Of a DNA stretch of 64,000 bases, positions 42,465-52,094 are shown piece by piece. Source of the stretch: Weissella muntiaci (GTDB lineage: Bacteria; Bacillota; Bacilli; Lactobacillales; Lactobacillaceae). Position 1 is the stretch's first letter; the number at the start of each line of letters is the position of its first letter. The position numbers were made by a program, and so were the translations under genes. The notes beneath the pieces were generated by a model. It did no database searches, was not told the DNA's origin, and was given only the letters and a program-made list of their open reading frames with translations. The stretch spans positions 137,128-201,127 of the forward strand of contig NZ_SDGZ01000010.1 of NCBI RefSeq assembly GCF_008107635.1, in the 5' to 3' direction.

Positions 42465-44312
42465 ATGCGTAAATTTTTCCTCATACTACTTTCTTGGGCT
42501 CTAACCAGCCTTTTCTTCATTCAATCCAGTCAAGCCTCAATCACCCAGGAAACTGATGGTAACGGAGTGACCTGGTACGTAATCACCGCTGGAAATGATT
42601 TCAATACCCTCCTAACAAGTAGTGCAACGAGTCCAATGAATATTCGAGCCAGTCGTGATTTAACCTTACCGACTAGTCCGGTGACCATTCCAAATGGTTT
42701 AACCCTAACGATTGATATGAATAATTTTGCTCTATATTCATGCTACGGTTACGATAGCATCTTTCACGTTGGTACTAATCAAACCATTCGATTAGCCAAT
42801 ATGCAGATGACTGCAACCGGAAATAACAACGAACTGGTTAATAATCCGAATGTCCCCAAGCCCGATGGAACTATGAATGGCTCCGTCCGATATAACTATT
42901 ATTACGGTCTTTTCTATTCTGCGGATCAAAATTATTCTGCTGGCTCTAAATTGACCTATCAAAACGTCCAAATGAATCTGGGTTCAATCACTACCTGGGG
43001 TGGCAGCGGTGGGCAGCCATTCTATACCCGTGGACTTCCGGTCAATTTCTCAGGTAATAACTATTTCAACTTCCCGGCTGGACGTCAAGAATTTATGGAG
43101 GGTCAGGGTTTTTCCGTTTTGGATGGGACAACGCAAATTACCGGTAGTGGCAATTCAAGCTACGTGCCTATTACAAACGGTACAGCCGGTTCTGTAGGGG
43201 GAATTTCCGTAAATGCCGGTGCTCAATTGACCGTTAACCTCCCTAACCAAACTGGTACGTTTTTTTATTCTAACGGACATAATTTCAGTTTAATCAATCA
43301 GGGAAATTTACAAATGAACTTGGCAAGTATCACTAACTTTATGAGTGGCACAACTGATACTCCGATTGCTTATACATTTGGTCCGACTAGCTCAACCAAT
43401 ATAAACACTAATAATCTCTTTAACTATGCCACAACAAGCCCTGTAAATACGCTCTTCGATAACCATGCTCAATTCACCTATACTTCACTAACAAATGCCT
43501 TCTGGTATAACAACCCTGATAGTAACGACTCATTTACGATTAAAAACGCGGACCGTGTCCGCTTCAACACACAAAATGCGGGCACACCGGTTGGACAATC
43601 AGCCGTCTTCCGCAACAGTTCAACCGGTGGCAATACTAGCATGCCAATTACGATTTCAACAACCAGTCCCTTGGGCTATGACATTACGGGTTACGCCCTC
43701 AACGGTAATCCACTAATCGGGCGCACAACCAACAGCACCAACGCTGCTTTTGGCGTCGTTGGCAGTTTCTACCCATCTCTTGGCAACCTTGCAAGTGGCC
43801 TGACGACTGGTCCGGATGGTCAATATCCGACCAGTACCGGCGTCCAAGTATATCAAAGTGCCCCTGCACTCGAATTCACGCGCAATGTCGGGATGCTAAC
43901 ATTTGCCAGTACGCCACTTGATACCGCCTTAACCTTTAACTATCAAACTAATATGATTAGCCCCGGTGGTAGTTTACTTCCACGTAATGGCACAAACAAT
44001 GCAATGGATTTCGTGATTACTGACTCGCGGGCCGAGATGCCTAACTTCTCAGTTCAAGCTAGTATTGTTAGCGACAATTTACCAACTGGAATGGCTCTCC
44101 ACTGGCTTGATAGTGGTAATAATAACACCCTATCCGCGACTCCATTTAATATTTTCACGCAAGACAGCCCCCTCGAACTACTTGCACCCTTTACCTACCG
44201 AAAATCATACCAAGCTGATCAAGGAGTTCAATTGCAGCTTGATTCGCCTGCCGTACAAAAGGGAACCTACAATGCAACAATTCAATGGAATTTAGTCGAC
44301 GGACCAAATTAA
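42465..44312 (+). CDS. large secreted WxL-domain protein
   Basis: 615 residues, Asn/Thr/Ser-rich, with a signal peptide (about 1-25, SSQASITQ). Long central part made of repeated short beta strands (IPNGLTLTIDMNNFALYS, TYQNVQMNLGSITTWGG), consistent with a beta-helix. The C-terminal ~145 residues resemble a WxL domain: VITDSR, then NFSVQASI in place of the proximal W-x-L, and the distal YNATIQWNLVDGP with its Trp. Non-covalent attachment to peptidoglycan is inferred from the family. Cotranscribed with the DUF916 gene. Confidence 0.82.
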   Translation: MRKFFLILLSWALTSLFFIQSSQASITQETDGNGVTWYVITAGNDFNTLLTSSATSPMNIRASRDLTLPTSPVTIPNGLTLTIDMNNFALYSCYGYDSIFHVGTNQTIRLANMQMTATGNNNELVNNPNVPKPDGTMNGSVRYNYYYGLFYSADQNYSAGSKLTYQNVQMNLGSITTWGGSGGQPFYTRGLPVNFSGNNYFNFPAGRQEFMEGQGFSVLDGTTQITGSGNSSYVPITNGTAGSVGGISVNAGAQLTVNLPNQTGTFFYSNGHNFSLINQGNLQMNLASITNFMSGTTDTPIAYTFGPTSSTNINTNNLFNYATTSPVNTLFDNHAQFTYTSLTNAFWYNNPDSNDSFTIKNADRVRFNTQNAGTPVGQSAVFRNSSTGGNTSMPITISTTSPLGYDITGYALNGNPLIGRTTNSTNAAFGVVGSFYPSLGNLASGLTTGPDGQYPTSTGVQVYQSAPALEFTRNVGMLTFASTPLDTALTFNYQTNMISPGGSLLPRNGTNNAMDFVITDSRAEMPNFSVQASIVSDNLPTGMALHWLDSGNNNTLSATPFNIFTQDSPLELLAPFTYRKSYQADQGVQLQLDSPAVQKGTYNATIQWNLVDGPN

Positions 44313-44340
44313 AAACCTTGTGACCAAGTCACAAGGTTTT
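44312..44340. terminator. bidirectional terminator between the WxL genes
   Basis: Perfect 13-bp stem AAAACCTTGTGAC / GTCACAAGGTTTT with a three-base loop, between two convergent genes. Confidence 0.9.
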
Positions 44341-44343
44341 TTG

Positions 44344-44955
44344 CTATCCGGTTGGACCACTCACTAGGTTATACGTGACTTCTCCAACGTATTCCTGCGT
44401 AAGAATACTCCAGAAATTATTTAGTGCACCAGTTGTTCCAAGAACACTCATTGCCAAATTCGTTGAGCCAGTCGTCAAAGTTGAATTCAGAGCACTCGCT
44501 TCAGAATTACCAACTGCAATTGTATTTGTAGTGGTAATATTTTGACTGCCTGTACCGGCAAAAACAGCATTGCTATCAGAACCTAAATCAGCACCGTTGC
44601 CTACATTCAAATTAATTCCACCCAACTGAAGGGTTGAATTATTATCGGATGTAACAAATGGACCACTCAAAAGGGCTGTCACGTAATAGCCAGCAGTCGC
44701 ATCGTCCGCCTCTAATCCTCGGACATCCCGAACACTAATCCCACTACTATTTGCAGTTGGGTTTGCTCCTAGAGCAGGATCGCGGACAAATGAACCAAAT
44801 TCAAACTCTGGAACTGCCGTCAACGCTAGTGCACCATCCGGTTGTGTGTAAGTAATCGTTGCCGTGCTGTCTGCCGTTGTTGACGCCAAAACACCCATAG
44901 GCATCAACAATAGCCCACCAGCTAGTACACCTGTTAAAAGTAATTGCTTTTTCAT
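44344..44955 (-). CDS. small WxL-family surface protein with Tyr in place of Trp
   Basis: 203 residues, signal peptide (about 1-24, GVLASTTADS). The WxL fold is recognisable (VPEFEFGSFV, ISVRDVRG, FWSILTQEYVGEVTYNLVSGPTG) and both defining positions are Tyr: GYYVTALLSG instead of GW-x-L/V and VTYNL instead of VTWxL. The distal motif otherwise matches the consensus YxxxVTWxLxxxP. Convergent with the DUF916/WxL pair, presumably part of the same surface system. RBS GAGAGGAG. Confidence 0.85.
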   Translation of the reverse strand: MKKQLLLTGVLAGGLLLMPMGVLASTTADSTATITYTQPDGALALTAVPEFEFGSFVRDPALGANPTANSSGISVRDVRGLEADDATAGYYVTALLSGPFVTSDNNSTLQLGGINLNVGNGADLGSDSNAVFAGTGSQNITTTNTIAVGNSEASALNSTLTTGSTNLAMSVLGTTGALNNFWSILTQEYVGEVTYNLVSGPTG

Positions 44956-45053
44956 CAGCCAAACTCCTCTCGTTTAAATCAAACTACTTGGTTACTTTTA
45001 TAGAATATCAAACAGAATGATTTAAATGATATGTATTTGATGATGAAATGATG

Positions 45054-45087
45054 AAAAAATCGCTAGAAATATTTCTTTCCAGCGATT
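45054..45087 (-). terminator. terminator of valS
   Basis: AATCGCT / AGCGATT stem extended by GAAA / TTTC, followed by six T on the minus strand. Confidence 0.8.
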
Positions 45088-45100
45088 AAATCAATATTTT

Positions 45101-47758
45101 TTATTTAACAGCTCGTAACTCAGCTAAACGGGCCTGTGTAGCTTGTAATTTAGCCTCCCAATCAGCTAGTTTAGCCTGCTCTTCAGCAACCACCGCTTCT
45201 GGGGCGTTATTAACAAATTTTTCGTTACCCAATTTACCTTGACCACGCTTAACTTCACCTTGGAACTTCTTCAACTCACCTTCTAGTCGGTCAATCTCTT
45301 CATCCAAGTCAATTAGCTCAGCCAATGGTACGATCACTTCGGCGCCCGAAATAACCTGTGTCATCGCTAGCTTAGGAGCTTCAATTTCTGCCGCAATCAC
45401 TAAGTTCTTTGGCTTAACAAAACGATTAATATAATCAGCATTATCGTTAAAGATTTGTTGTAGCTTAGCATCATCAGTCTTGATCATGACGTCAATCAGC
45501 GTCGACATGGGCGCATTCGCCTCAGTTCGAATTGACCGGACTGCCTTAATCAGGTCAATCAAGCTTTGGAAATCAGCCTCAACTGCCGGATTGATAAAGT
45601 CCATCACTGGTTCAGGATAAGCTGCCGTTACCAATGAATCTCCCTGATGTGGCATCGTCAACCATATTTCTTCAGTAACAAACGGCATAATTGGATGGAG
45701 CAACCGAAGGGTCTGATCCAATACGTATGCTAATACGTTTTGAACAGCCTGTTTTGCTTGTTCATCAGAACCATTCAAAGTTTCCTTGGTCATTTCAATG
45801 TACCAATCAGCAAAATCGTTCCAAATAAAGTTATACAATGCACGGCCAGCTTCACCAAACTCAAACTTTTCGAAATTCTTATTAACCGCCTCAATTGTCG
45901 CTGTCAAACGCGACAAAATCCACTTATCAGCTAAGGATGCCTGCATCAAATCTGGTAGCGTAACTTCAGTTTGGTCGTCCAAATTCATAATTACATAACG
46001 AGACGCATTCCAAATCTTATTAATAAAGTTCCAGGCAGCATCCATCTTTGTATATGAGAAACGCACATCAAGTCCTGGCGTTGAACCGGTTGCTAAGAAC
46101 CACCGCAAGGCATCAGCCCCATACTTCTCAATTACGTCCATCGGATCGATTCCATTTCCCAAAGACTTTGACATCTTGCGTCCTTCTTCGTCACGAATCA
46201 AACCGTGAATCAACACATTGTTAAATGGTCGACGACCAGTAAATTCCTTTGACTGGAACATCATCCGGGCAACCCAGAAGAAAATAATGTCGTAGCCAGT
46301 TACCAATGTGTTTGTTGGGAAATAACGCTTAAAGTCGGCAGAATCTTCATCTGGCCAACCCATTGTTGAGAAAGGCCAAAGGGCCGATGAGAACCATGTA
46401 TCAAGCACATCACTATCCTGAGTCCAATTTTCAGGGTCGCTTGGTGCTTCCATACCAACATACATTTCACCAGTTGTCTTGTGATACCAAGCTGGAATCT
46501 GATGACCCCACCATAATTGTCGCGAGATAACCCAATCGTGAATGTTATCCATCCAGCGCGTAAAGGTATCCTCAAAACGAGCTGGATAGAAATCAACCCG
46601 ATCATCAGTCTTTTGCATTGCCAAGGCTTGCTCGGCCAATGGCTTCATCTTAACAAACCACTGGGTTGATAAACGAGCCTCAACCACAACACCCGTTCGT
46701 TCTGAATGACCAACTGAGTGTGTGTATGGCTCAACTTCTAGCATCCAACCAGCTGCGGTCAAATCCGCCACAATTTCCTTACGCGCTTCGTCACGATCCA
46801 TGCCGACATACTTGCCAGCACGTTCGTTCATTGAACCATCTTCATTCATTGTGTTGATGCGCTCTAAGTCATGGCGATTACCAACCTCAAAATCATTTGG
46901 GTCGTGGGCAGGCGTGATCTTTACCATTCCTGTTCCAAAATCCATCTCGACATATTCGTCAGCAATCACTGGAATTTCCCGTTCAACTAACGGAACCTTA
47001 ATTGTTTTCCCAATAATTCCTTGATAACGAGGATCGTTTGGGTTAACGGCCACTGCCACATCCCCGAACATAGTCTCAGGTCGCGTTGTCGCAATTTCAA
47101 TATAATCTTTGCCATCAAGGGTTGTTCCGTCAGTAAATGGATATTTAACGTGGTAGAAAGCACCTTCAACATCTTTATAAATAACTTCAATATCTGATAA
47201 GGCTGTTCGAGCCTTGGGGTCCCAATTGATAATATACTCACCCCGATAAATCAGCCCTTTATTATACAAATTAACGAAGACCTTACGGACTGCTTCTGAC
47301 AAGCCTTCATCTAAAGTAAACCGCTCACGGTCATAATCCAAAGACAAGCCCATCTTACCCCATTGTGATTTAATCGTGCTGGCGTATTCGTTCTTCCAGT
47401 CCCATACCTGATCAACAAATTTTTCACGACCAAGATCATATCGTGAAACTCCATCTTCAGCCAATCGTTGTTCAACCTTAGCTTGCGTCGCAATCCCAGC
47501 ATGATCCATCCCTGGAACCCAAACTGTATCAAATCCTTGCATACGCTTTTGTCGAATTAACATATCTTGCAAAGTGGTATCCCAAGCATGCCCCAGGTGC
47601 AGCTTTCCAGTTACATTTGGCGGTGGAATGACGATTGAATACGGGCGAGCCTTAGCATTGCCTGACGGCTTAAAGCGTCCTTCTTGAACCCACTTATCAT
47701 AACGCCCAGCTTCAACTGCCGCTGGGTTATACTTTCCCGGCATTTCAATTTCACGCAT
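45101..47758 (-). CDS. valS: valyl-tRNA synthetase
   Basis: 885 residues, class I. HIGH-type signature [15 protein letters not shown], the editing insert (around [16 protein letters not shown]), [16 protein letters not shown] and [12 protein letters not shown] (KMSKS). C-terminal coiled coil ([22 protein letters not shown]) typical of ValRS. ATG 47758 follows AGAGGAAATAAA. Preceded by a T-box leader and promoter, so induced by valine-tRNA shortage. Confidence 0.97.
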   Translation of the reverse strand: MREIEMPGKYNPAAVEAGRYDKWVQEGRFKPSGNAKARPYSIVIPPPNVTGKLHLGHAWDTTLQDMLIRQKRMQGFDTVWVPGMDHAGIATQAKVEQRLAEDGVSRYDLGREKFVDQVWDWKNEYASTIKSQWGKMGLSLDYDRERFTLDEGLSEAVRKVFVNLYNKGLIYRGEYIINWDPKARTALSDIEVIYKDVEGAFYHVKYPFTDGTTLDGKDYIEIATTRPETMFGDVAVAVNPNDPRYQGIIGKTIKVPLVEREIPVIADEYVEMDFGTGMVKITPAHDPNDFEVGNRHDLERINTMNEDGSMNERAGKYVGMDRDEARKEIVADLTAAGWMLEVEPYTHSVGHSERTGVVVEARLSTQWFVKMKPLAEQALAMQKTDDRVDFYPARFEDTFTRWMDNIHDWVISRQLWWGHQIPAWYHKTTGEMYVGMEAPSDPENWTQDSDVLDTWFSSALWPFSTMGWPDEDSADFKRYFPTNTLVTGYDIIFFWVARMMFQSKEFTGRRPFNNVLIHGLIRDEEGRKMSKSLGNGIDPMDVIEKYGADALRWFLATGSTPGLDVRFSYTKMDAAWNFINKIWNASRYVIMNLDDQTEVTLPDLMQASLADKWILSRLTATIEAVNKNFEKFEFGEAGRALYNFIWNDFADWYIEMTKETLNGSDEQAKQAVQNVLAYVLDQTLRLLHPIMPFVTEEIWLTMPHQGDSLVTAAYPEPVMDFINPAVEADFQSLIDLIKAVRSIRTEANAPMSTLIDVMIKTDDAKLQQIFNDNADYINRFVKPKNLVIAAEIEAPKLAMTQVISGAEVIVPLAELIDLDEEIDRLEGELKKFQGEVKRGQGKLGNEKFVNNAPEAVVAEEQAKLADWEAKLQATQARLAELRAVK

Positions 47759-47788
47759 TTTATTTCCTCTTTACTTTCTAAAAACAAT

Positions 47789-48027
47789 AAAAAAGCCCCA
47801 ATTATCCACTTGGATAATCAGGGCGACTAAAGTCACGGTACCACCTGAATTGAATAATTAAATATTCATCTCATTGTGAACTTAACGCGTCCAACACGGT
47901 GTAGCTACTCAATTCACCAACACAGCCCATTAGCTACCTTCCACCTCAATCATCCGTACATTCCCACCAACCATGTACTCGCTGAAGAATCAAATTAAGG
48001 GTACTCTCTAATGCAATGCTACGCATT
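47789..48027 (-). ncRNA. T-box leader of valS
   Basis: Conserved AGGTGGTACCG (47846-47836) and terminator GCCCTGATTATCC / GGATAATTGGGGC (47824-47795) followed by six T. A GTA triplet at 47937-47935 in stem I is a possible Val specifier; this is by eye. The AGAGAGTACC distal element is also present. Confidence 0.92.
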
Positions 48028-48056
48028 ATTTTACGGTTAAATTTAGTTAAATGCAA
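48028..48056 (-). promoter_or_regulatory. promoter of the valS transcript
   Basis: TTGCAT (48056-48051), 17-nt spacer, TAAAAT (48033-48028) on the minus strand, directly upstream of stem I. Confidence 0.75.
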
Positions 48057-48116
48057 TAGGCTGAGTCTCAAACATTAAATTAATCGCGTTTCAAACCACA
48101 ACTCTCAATCATCTAG

Positions 48117-48145
48117 TTTACAAAACCAGTTGTTAGAGTTATGAT
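48117..48145 (+). promoter_or_regulatory. promoter of the hemolysin III gene
   Basis: TTTACA (48117-48122), 17-nt spacer, TATGAT (48140-48145), 26 nt before the start. Confidence 0.65.
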
Positions 48146-48170
48146 TATTAAAAATGCAAGGGAGGTCATC

Positions 48171-48842
48171 ATGAAAGCCATTATGCCCAAGAGAGATTTT
48201 CGTTCAAGTCGTACTTATCAAATAGTCTATGAAATTTTAAATAGCCTCACACATGGAATCGGAACCCTAGTAGCTGTTTCTGCGGCAACCTTAATGCTTG
48301 TCCTTGCAGTGATCATGCATAAATCACCATTAACAATCACCGCCCTCAGTTTATACTCCGCCTCAATCATTACTTTCTTACTCGCCTCAACCCTTTTTCA
48401 TGCCCTCGTATTTACACGTGCATCGAAAATATTTCAATTTTTAGATCATTCCGGCATCTATCTGGTTATTTTAGGATCATACACGCCCTACACCTGGCTC
48501 TTTATGCCAACGCGGATTGGTTGGATTATCTGGGGAATCATCGCTTTTCTCAGTTTCGCCGGAATTATCTACGACATCTTTTTCGTTGGACGATGGCCTT
48601 GGTTATCTACCGCCATCTATCTACTGATGGGTTGGCTAATTGTGCTAGCATTTCCACAACTACATCAAACGCTCACCCCGTTCGCTTTTAATACACTGCT
48701 AGCCGGAGGAATCACTTATTCACTTGGTGCATTAGTATATCTATTCCCTAAGATTCCAATGGGCCATGTCTTCTGGCATATCTTCGTCCTAGGTGGTGTT
48801 ACATTAATGTACATTTCGCTATTCTCAATGCTCTTTCTATAA
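48171..48842 (+). CDS. hemolysin III family (PAQR/TrhA) membrane protein
   Basis: 223 residues with seven transmembrane helices. EILNSLTHGIGTLVAVSAA, STLFHALVF, FQFLDHSGIYLVILGSYTPY and the final PMGHVFWHIFVLGG carry the family S-x-x-x-H, D-H-x and H-x-x-x-H metal ligands. Start at ATG 48171 with GGGAGG. Related proteins adjust membrane homeostasis; pore formation is not implied. Monocistronic. Confidence 0.9.
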   Translation: MKAIMPKRDFRSSRTYQIVYEILNSLTHGIGTLVAVSAATLMLVLAVIMHKSPLTITALSLYSASIITFLLASTLFHALVFTRASKIFQFLDHSGIYLVILGSYTPYTWLFMPTRIGWIIWGIIAFLSFAGIIYDIFFVGRWPWLSTAIYLLMGWLIVLAFPQLHQTLTPFAFNTLLAGGITYSLGALVYLFPKIPMGHVFWHIFVLGGVTLMYISLFSMLFL

Positions 48843-48846
48843 AAAA

Positions 48847-48870
48847 ACTTGGATCGAAATTGATCCAAGT
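48847..48870. terminator. bidirectional terminator between hemolysin III gene and ogt
   Basis: ACTTGGATC / GATCCAAGT stem, six-base loop, A-run before and T-run after. Confidence 0.9.
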
Positions 48871-48879
48871 TTTTTATTT

Positions 48880-49356
48880 TTAATCAACCTTTTGTTCAAA
48901 GTCAATTAACTTAGTTTTCCAATCCTTGCCAGCACGATATTCACCGACGCTGCCATCTTTCCGCACGATCCGATGGCATCCAACCAAGACCAACAAAGGA
49001 TTCTTCCCAACGGCTGATGCAACCGCCCGGACTGCTTGCGCTGCCCCGACCGCGTTCGCCAACTCTGAGTAGTTGATCGTTTCGCCTTGTGGAATCGTTT
49101 GAAGGTACTGCCAAACTTGCTTTTGCAAAGTTGTTCCTTCCCAATCAACTAAAATTGCTGGTAAATCACGATGTTGCAAATAAGCCGAGACCACCCCTGC
49201 ATACCGCTTTTGATCCGTGAATTTAAAATCACTAGCCCCAAACCAAGCCGTGTATTCAGTAATTGGATCATCCGCTAAACTAATAAACTTCAAACCTTTT
49301 TCAGAATAAAAGAGTGTAATTTTGTCCGACAGGAAATCATATTGTTCTACAAGCAT
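48880..49356 (-). CDS. ogt: methylated-DNA--protein-cysteine methyltransferase
   Basis: 158 residues. Removes O6-alkyl groups from guanine by suicide transfer. TLQKQVWQYLQTIPQGETINYSELANAVG is the DNA-binding helix-turn-helix, followed by NPLLVLVGCHRIVRKDGSVGEY. The catalytic Cys is present, but the universal Pro of PCHR is Gly (GCHR). Start ATG 49356 with GGGGAG. Follows the AI-2E permease by 28 nt. Confidence 0.9.
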   Translation of the reverse strand: MLVEQYDFLSDKITLFYSEKGLKFISLADDPITEYTAWFGASDFKFTDQKRYAGVVSAYLQHRDLPAILVDWEGTTLQKQVWQYLQTIPQGETINYSELANAVGAAQAVRAVASAVGKNPLLVLVGCHRIVRKDGSVGEYRAGKDWKTKLIDFEQKVD

Positions 49357-49384
49357 GGCTACTCCCCGTTTCTTTTTGGCAGGT

Positions 49385-50407
49385 CTACATTGTTTTTCTA
49401 ACGCGCATGGTCTGGACACCAAACACGTCTAGGAAGAACGAGACAATTGGCACACCGACGATCAAGCCCCACGCCCCTAATAAACGTTCCATCACAATCA
49501 AGGTCACAAAGGTTACAAAGATTGGCAAATGGGTTCTTCCAGCCATCAAACGAGGATGCAAGAAGTAAGACTCAAAGGAATGAATGATTACAATTAGAAT
49601 AATCACTTCAATAAACATCCAAATTCCACCAGTAACAAACGCCATCATTGAGAGTGGAATAATTGAGATCAATACCCCTGCAACTGGAACTAATCCCAAA
49701 ATCAGAACAATCATTCCCATTACAAATGGACTGGGCATCCCAATAAATAGGAGACCAATCACCGTTAGAATCGTATTAATAATACTAATCTTCAATTGAA
49801 CTTCAATAATCGCCCCAAGATGTGCAACAAATTTAGAACTTAAGTAGTAAATATTGCCAAAGAACTTTGGATGGTTAGAATTTAAAAACTGGCGACCAAA
49901 TGCATCAATTCTAAATCGTGTCAGTGCAAAAATGAACGACATAAAAATTGATAACAAGACCATCAAGACCGTGTCACCCACATAACCAACCGTGTGTAAC
50001 GTCTGGGTTGCCCAACTTTGCCAATTTGTACTGATTTGCTTCACAATATCTAATTTGCTAATCAGCTCATTAGCATAGTTCGCCAAGACTGGATATTCCT
50101 TTAGGCCTTGAATAATCGCGTCCGGAATTAATATAGCTTGACTATACAAAACCGGTACGATGTAATCAATTGCTAGTACCAGCAAACCAATCGCCAACAA
50201 AAACGTTGCAATCACCGCCAAAGGGTACGGAATGCCAGTTCGCCTCGTAATTTGATCGCTGACCTGAATTGCCAAATATGAAAAAATGATCAACAGCAAC
50301 ACCATTGAAATCATTTCATGAAAGATGAAGATCAGCGCTACCAAAAAAAATAATGTGGCATACATCTGAACGTCATCGCGTTTCATGAATTTTACAATAT
50401 ACTCCAT
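49385..50407 (-). CDS. AI-2E family transporter
   Basis: 340 residues, about seven to eight membrane helices. The family signature is in the C-terminal half: GMIVLILGLVPVAGVLISIIPLSM, FESYFLHPRLMAGRTHLPIFVTFV and WGLIVGVPIVSFFLDVF. N-terminal ALIFIFHEMISMVLLLIIFSYL and the amphipathic central region are typical. Exported substrate unknown; AI-2 export is shown only for some members. GGGGAAGAG upstream. Confidence 0.88.
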   Translation of the reverse strand: MEYIVKFMKRDDVQMYATLFFLVALIFIFHEMISMVLLLIIFSYLAIQVSDQITRRTGIPYPLAVIATFLLAIGLLVLAIDYIVPVLYSQAILIPDAIIQGLKEYPVLANYANELISKLDIVKQISTNWQSWATQTLHTVGYVGDTVLMVLLSIFMSFIFALTRFRIDAFGRQFLNSNHPKFFGNIYYLSSKFVAHLGAIIEVQLKISIINTILTVIGLLFIGMPSPFVMGMIVLILGLVPVAGVLISIIPLSMMAFVTGGIWMFIEVIILIVIIHSFESYFLHPRLMAGRTHLPIFVTFVTLIVMERLLGAWGLIVGVPIVSFFLDVFGVQTMRVRKTM

Positions 50408-50438
50408 CTTCTCTTCCCCTTGTTAACTTTCTGACACA

Positions 50439-50444
50439 ATTATA
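50439..50444 (-). promoter_or_regulatory. extended -10 of the AI-2E/ogt operon
   Basis: TGTTATAAT on the minus strand (TATAAT 50444-50439); the -35 is weak. Confidence 0.45.
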
Positions 50445-50469
50445 ACATCTTGTTAATTTTTTGAAGCAG

Positions 50470-50517
50470 TAAAAAAGTTTGTTCAAGAGCCCGATCATAA
50501 TGCCCCTAAACAAACTT
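50470..50517 (-). terminator. terminator of lemA-htpX
   Basis: AAGTTTGTT / AACAAACTT arms (50475-50517) with an inner GGGGC-rich loop, followed by TTTTT on the minus strand. Confidence 0.75.
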
Positions 50518-50524
50518 CTTAAAT

Positions 50525-51418
50525 TTATAACTTGCGTAATGCTTCAATCCGTTTCTCGATTGGTGGGTGACTATCAAATAGAGAACTCATCCCTTCACCC
50601 TTCAATGGATTGGAGATATAAAGCGCAGCACTGCCGGATGAAACGTTACTTGCCTTCATCGGATCGCTAGTCGATATCTTCTCCAAAGCAGCAATCATTG
50701 CTTCTGGATTTCGCGTCAATTCAACGGCTCCTGCATCAGCTAGATATTCACGATTTCGTGAAATCGCCATCTGAACCATCGTCGCTGCTAAAGGTGCTAA
50801 AACTAGTACCAATAACGAAAAGATCAGTCCAATGATATTGCTATCGTTATTGTTGCGACTGTTACGATTTGAACCACCAAAGAACCAGAAATTAGTCCCT
50901 AGATTTGCTAACAACGCAATCGCCGAAGATAGGGCAACCGCCAACGTTTGTAACCGAATATCATAATTTCGAACGTGGGTCATTTCATGGGCCATTACCG
51001 CTTCGAGCTCTGAACGATTCAACCGCTCAATAATACCTGCCGTTGCGGCAACCGCTGCATGTTCTGGATTGTTACCAGTCGCAAATGCGTTTGGACTTGG
51101 ATCATCAATGATGAACACTCTAGGCATTGGCACCTGTGCCACTAAAGCCATATCCTCAACGATATGCCATAGCTCAGGCGCCTGATCAGCCGAAGTAATT
51201 TCCTGCGCATGATTCATTGCCATTACTACTTCAGTCGACTGACTAAACATATATACTGCATAGACCAAGCCCACAACCAAAGCAATCACAATCCCAGTCT
51301 GCATTGACCGCCATAAAAAGTAACCTAAGGCAGCCCCAACCAAGGCAACAAAGAGAAAGAAGCCAAAAAATAATCCAACAGTTTTACGTTTATTACGCGC
51401 AATCTGTTCAAATAGCAT
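50525..51418 (-). CDS. htpX: membrane zinc protease HtpX
   Basis: 297 residues. M48 peptidase for quality control of membrane proteins. Four membrane segments, with [19 protein letters not shown] and [18 protein letters not shown] first; catalytic [15 protein letters not shown] (HExxH) and the third ligand in [22 protein letters not shown]. Start ATG 51418 with AAGGAG, 16 nt behind lemA. Confidence 0.96.
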   Translation of the reverse strand: MLFEQIARNKRKTVGLFFGFFLFVALVGAALGYFLWRSMQTGIVIALVVGLVYAVYMFSQSTEVVMAMNHAQEITSADQAPELWHIVEDMALVAQVPMPRVFIIDDPSPNAFATGNNPEHAAVAATAGIIERLNRSELEAVMAHEMTHVRNYDIRLQTLAVALSSAIALLANLGTNFWFFGGSNRNSRNNNDSNIIGLIFSLLVLVLAPLAATMVQMAISRNREYLADAGAVELTRNPEAMIAALEKISTSDPMKASNVSSGSAALYISNPLKGEGMSSLFDSHPPIEKRIEALRKL

Positions 51419-51434
51419 CGCTTACTCCTTATTT

Positions 51435-52007
51435 CTACATACCTTCGTCAGTAAATGAAACGTTTGGAACACTCTTTTCAGTCTCAGGAGTTGCCAAGAA
51501 CTCACTAGGCTTAAAGCCGTGAATTCCAGCAATTATATTACTTGGGAAACTTTGTAGTTTCATATTATAGTTTGCTGTTGCTGTATTAAATAGTTGTCTT
51601 GAATAAGCAATTTTATTCTCGGTGTTTGAAAGTTCTTCCATCAACTTATTGTATTGTTGTGAAGCCTTCAAGTCGGGATATGCTTCACCAACCGCAAAGA
51701 TTGACTTCAATCCAGCTGTCAACTGATCTGAAACTTCCATCGTTTTTTGTGGATCAGCGCCAGTTGGCGTGTTTACCAACTGATTACGTAATGCAATCAC
51801 CTTTTCCAAAGTTCCTTGCTCAAAACGAGCATAGCCCTTAACGGTTTCTAACAGATTTGGAATCAAATCATTTCGACGCTTCAATTGCACGTCAATTTGG
51901 CTCCAAGCCTCAGTTGTATACATTCGTGACTTAACCAAACCATTGTAGATTGAAATCCACATTACGGCTAATAAGATCACTACTACTAAAATTATCAAAA
52001 ACATCAT
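51435..52007 (-). CDS. lemA: LemA family protein
   Basis: 190 residues. One N-terminal membrane helix (FLIILVVVILLAVMWISIYNGL) and then a helical bundle: AWSQIDVQLKRRNDLIPNLLETVKGYARFEQGTL, ASQQYNKLMEELSNTENKIAYSRQLFN and FPSNIIAGIHGF. lemA-htpX is a common pair in Firmicutes; function not established. ATG 52007 with GGAG. Confidence 0.93.
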   Translation of the reverse strand: MMFLIILVVVILLAVMWISIYNGLVKSRMYTTEAWSQIDVQLKRRNDLIPNLLETVKGYARFEQGTLEKVIALRNQLVNTPTGADPQKTMEVSDQLTAGLKSIFAVGEAYPDLKASQQYNKLMEELSNTENKIAYSRQLFNTATANYNMKLQSFPSNIIAGIHGFKPSEFLATPETEKSVPNVSFTDEGM

Positions 52008-52094
52008 GTTAAGTGCTCCTTTCAAAACCCTTTTATAAGATGATACCAGAGTTTTCTAGCTTTTCGCGAATATTTTGTTGTTTTTCTAATGTAA

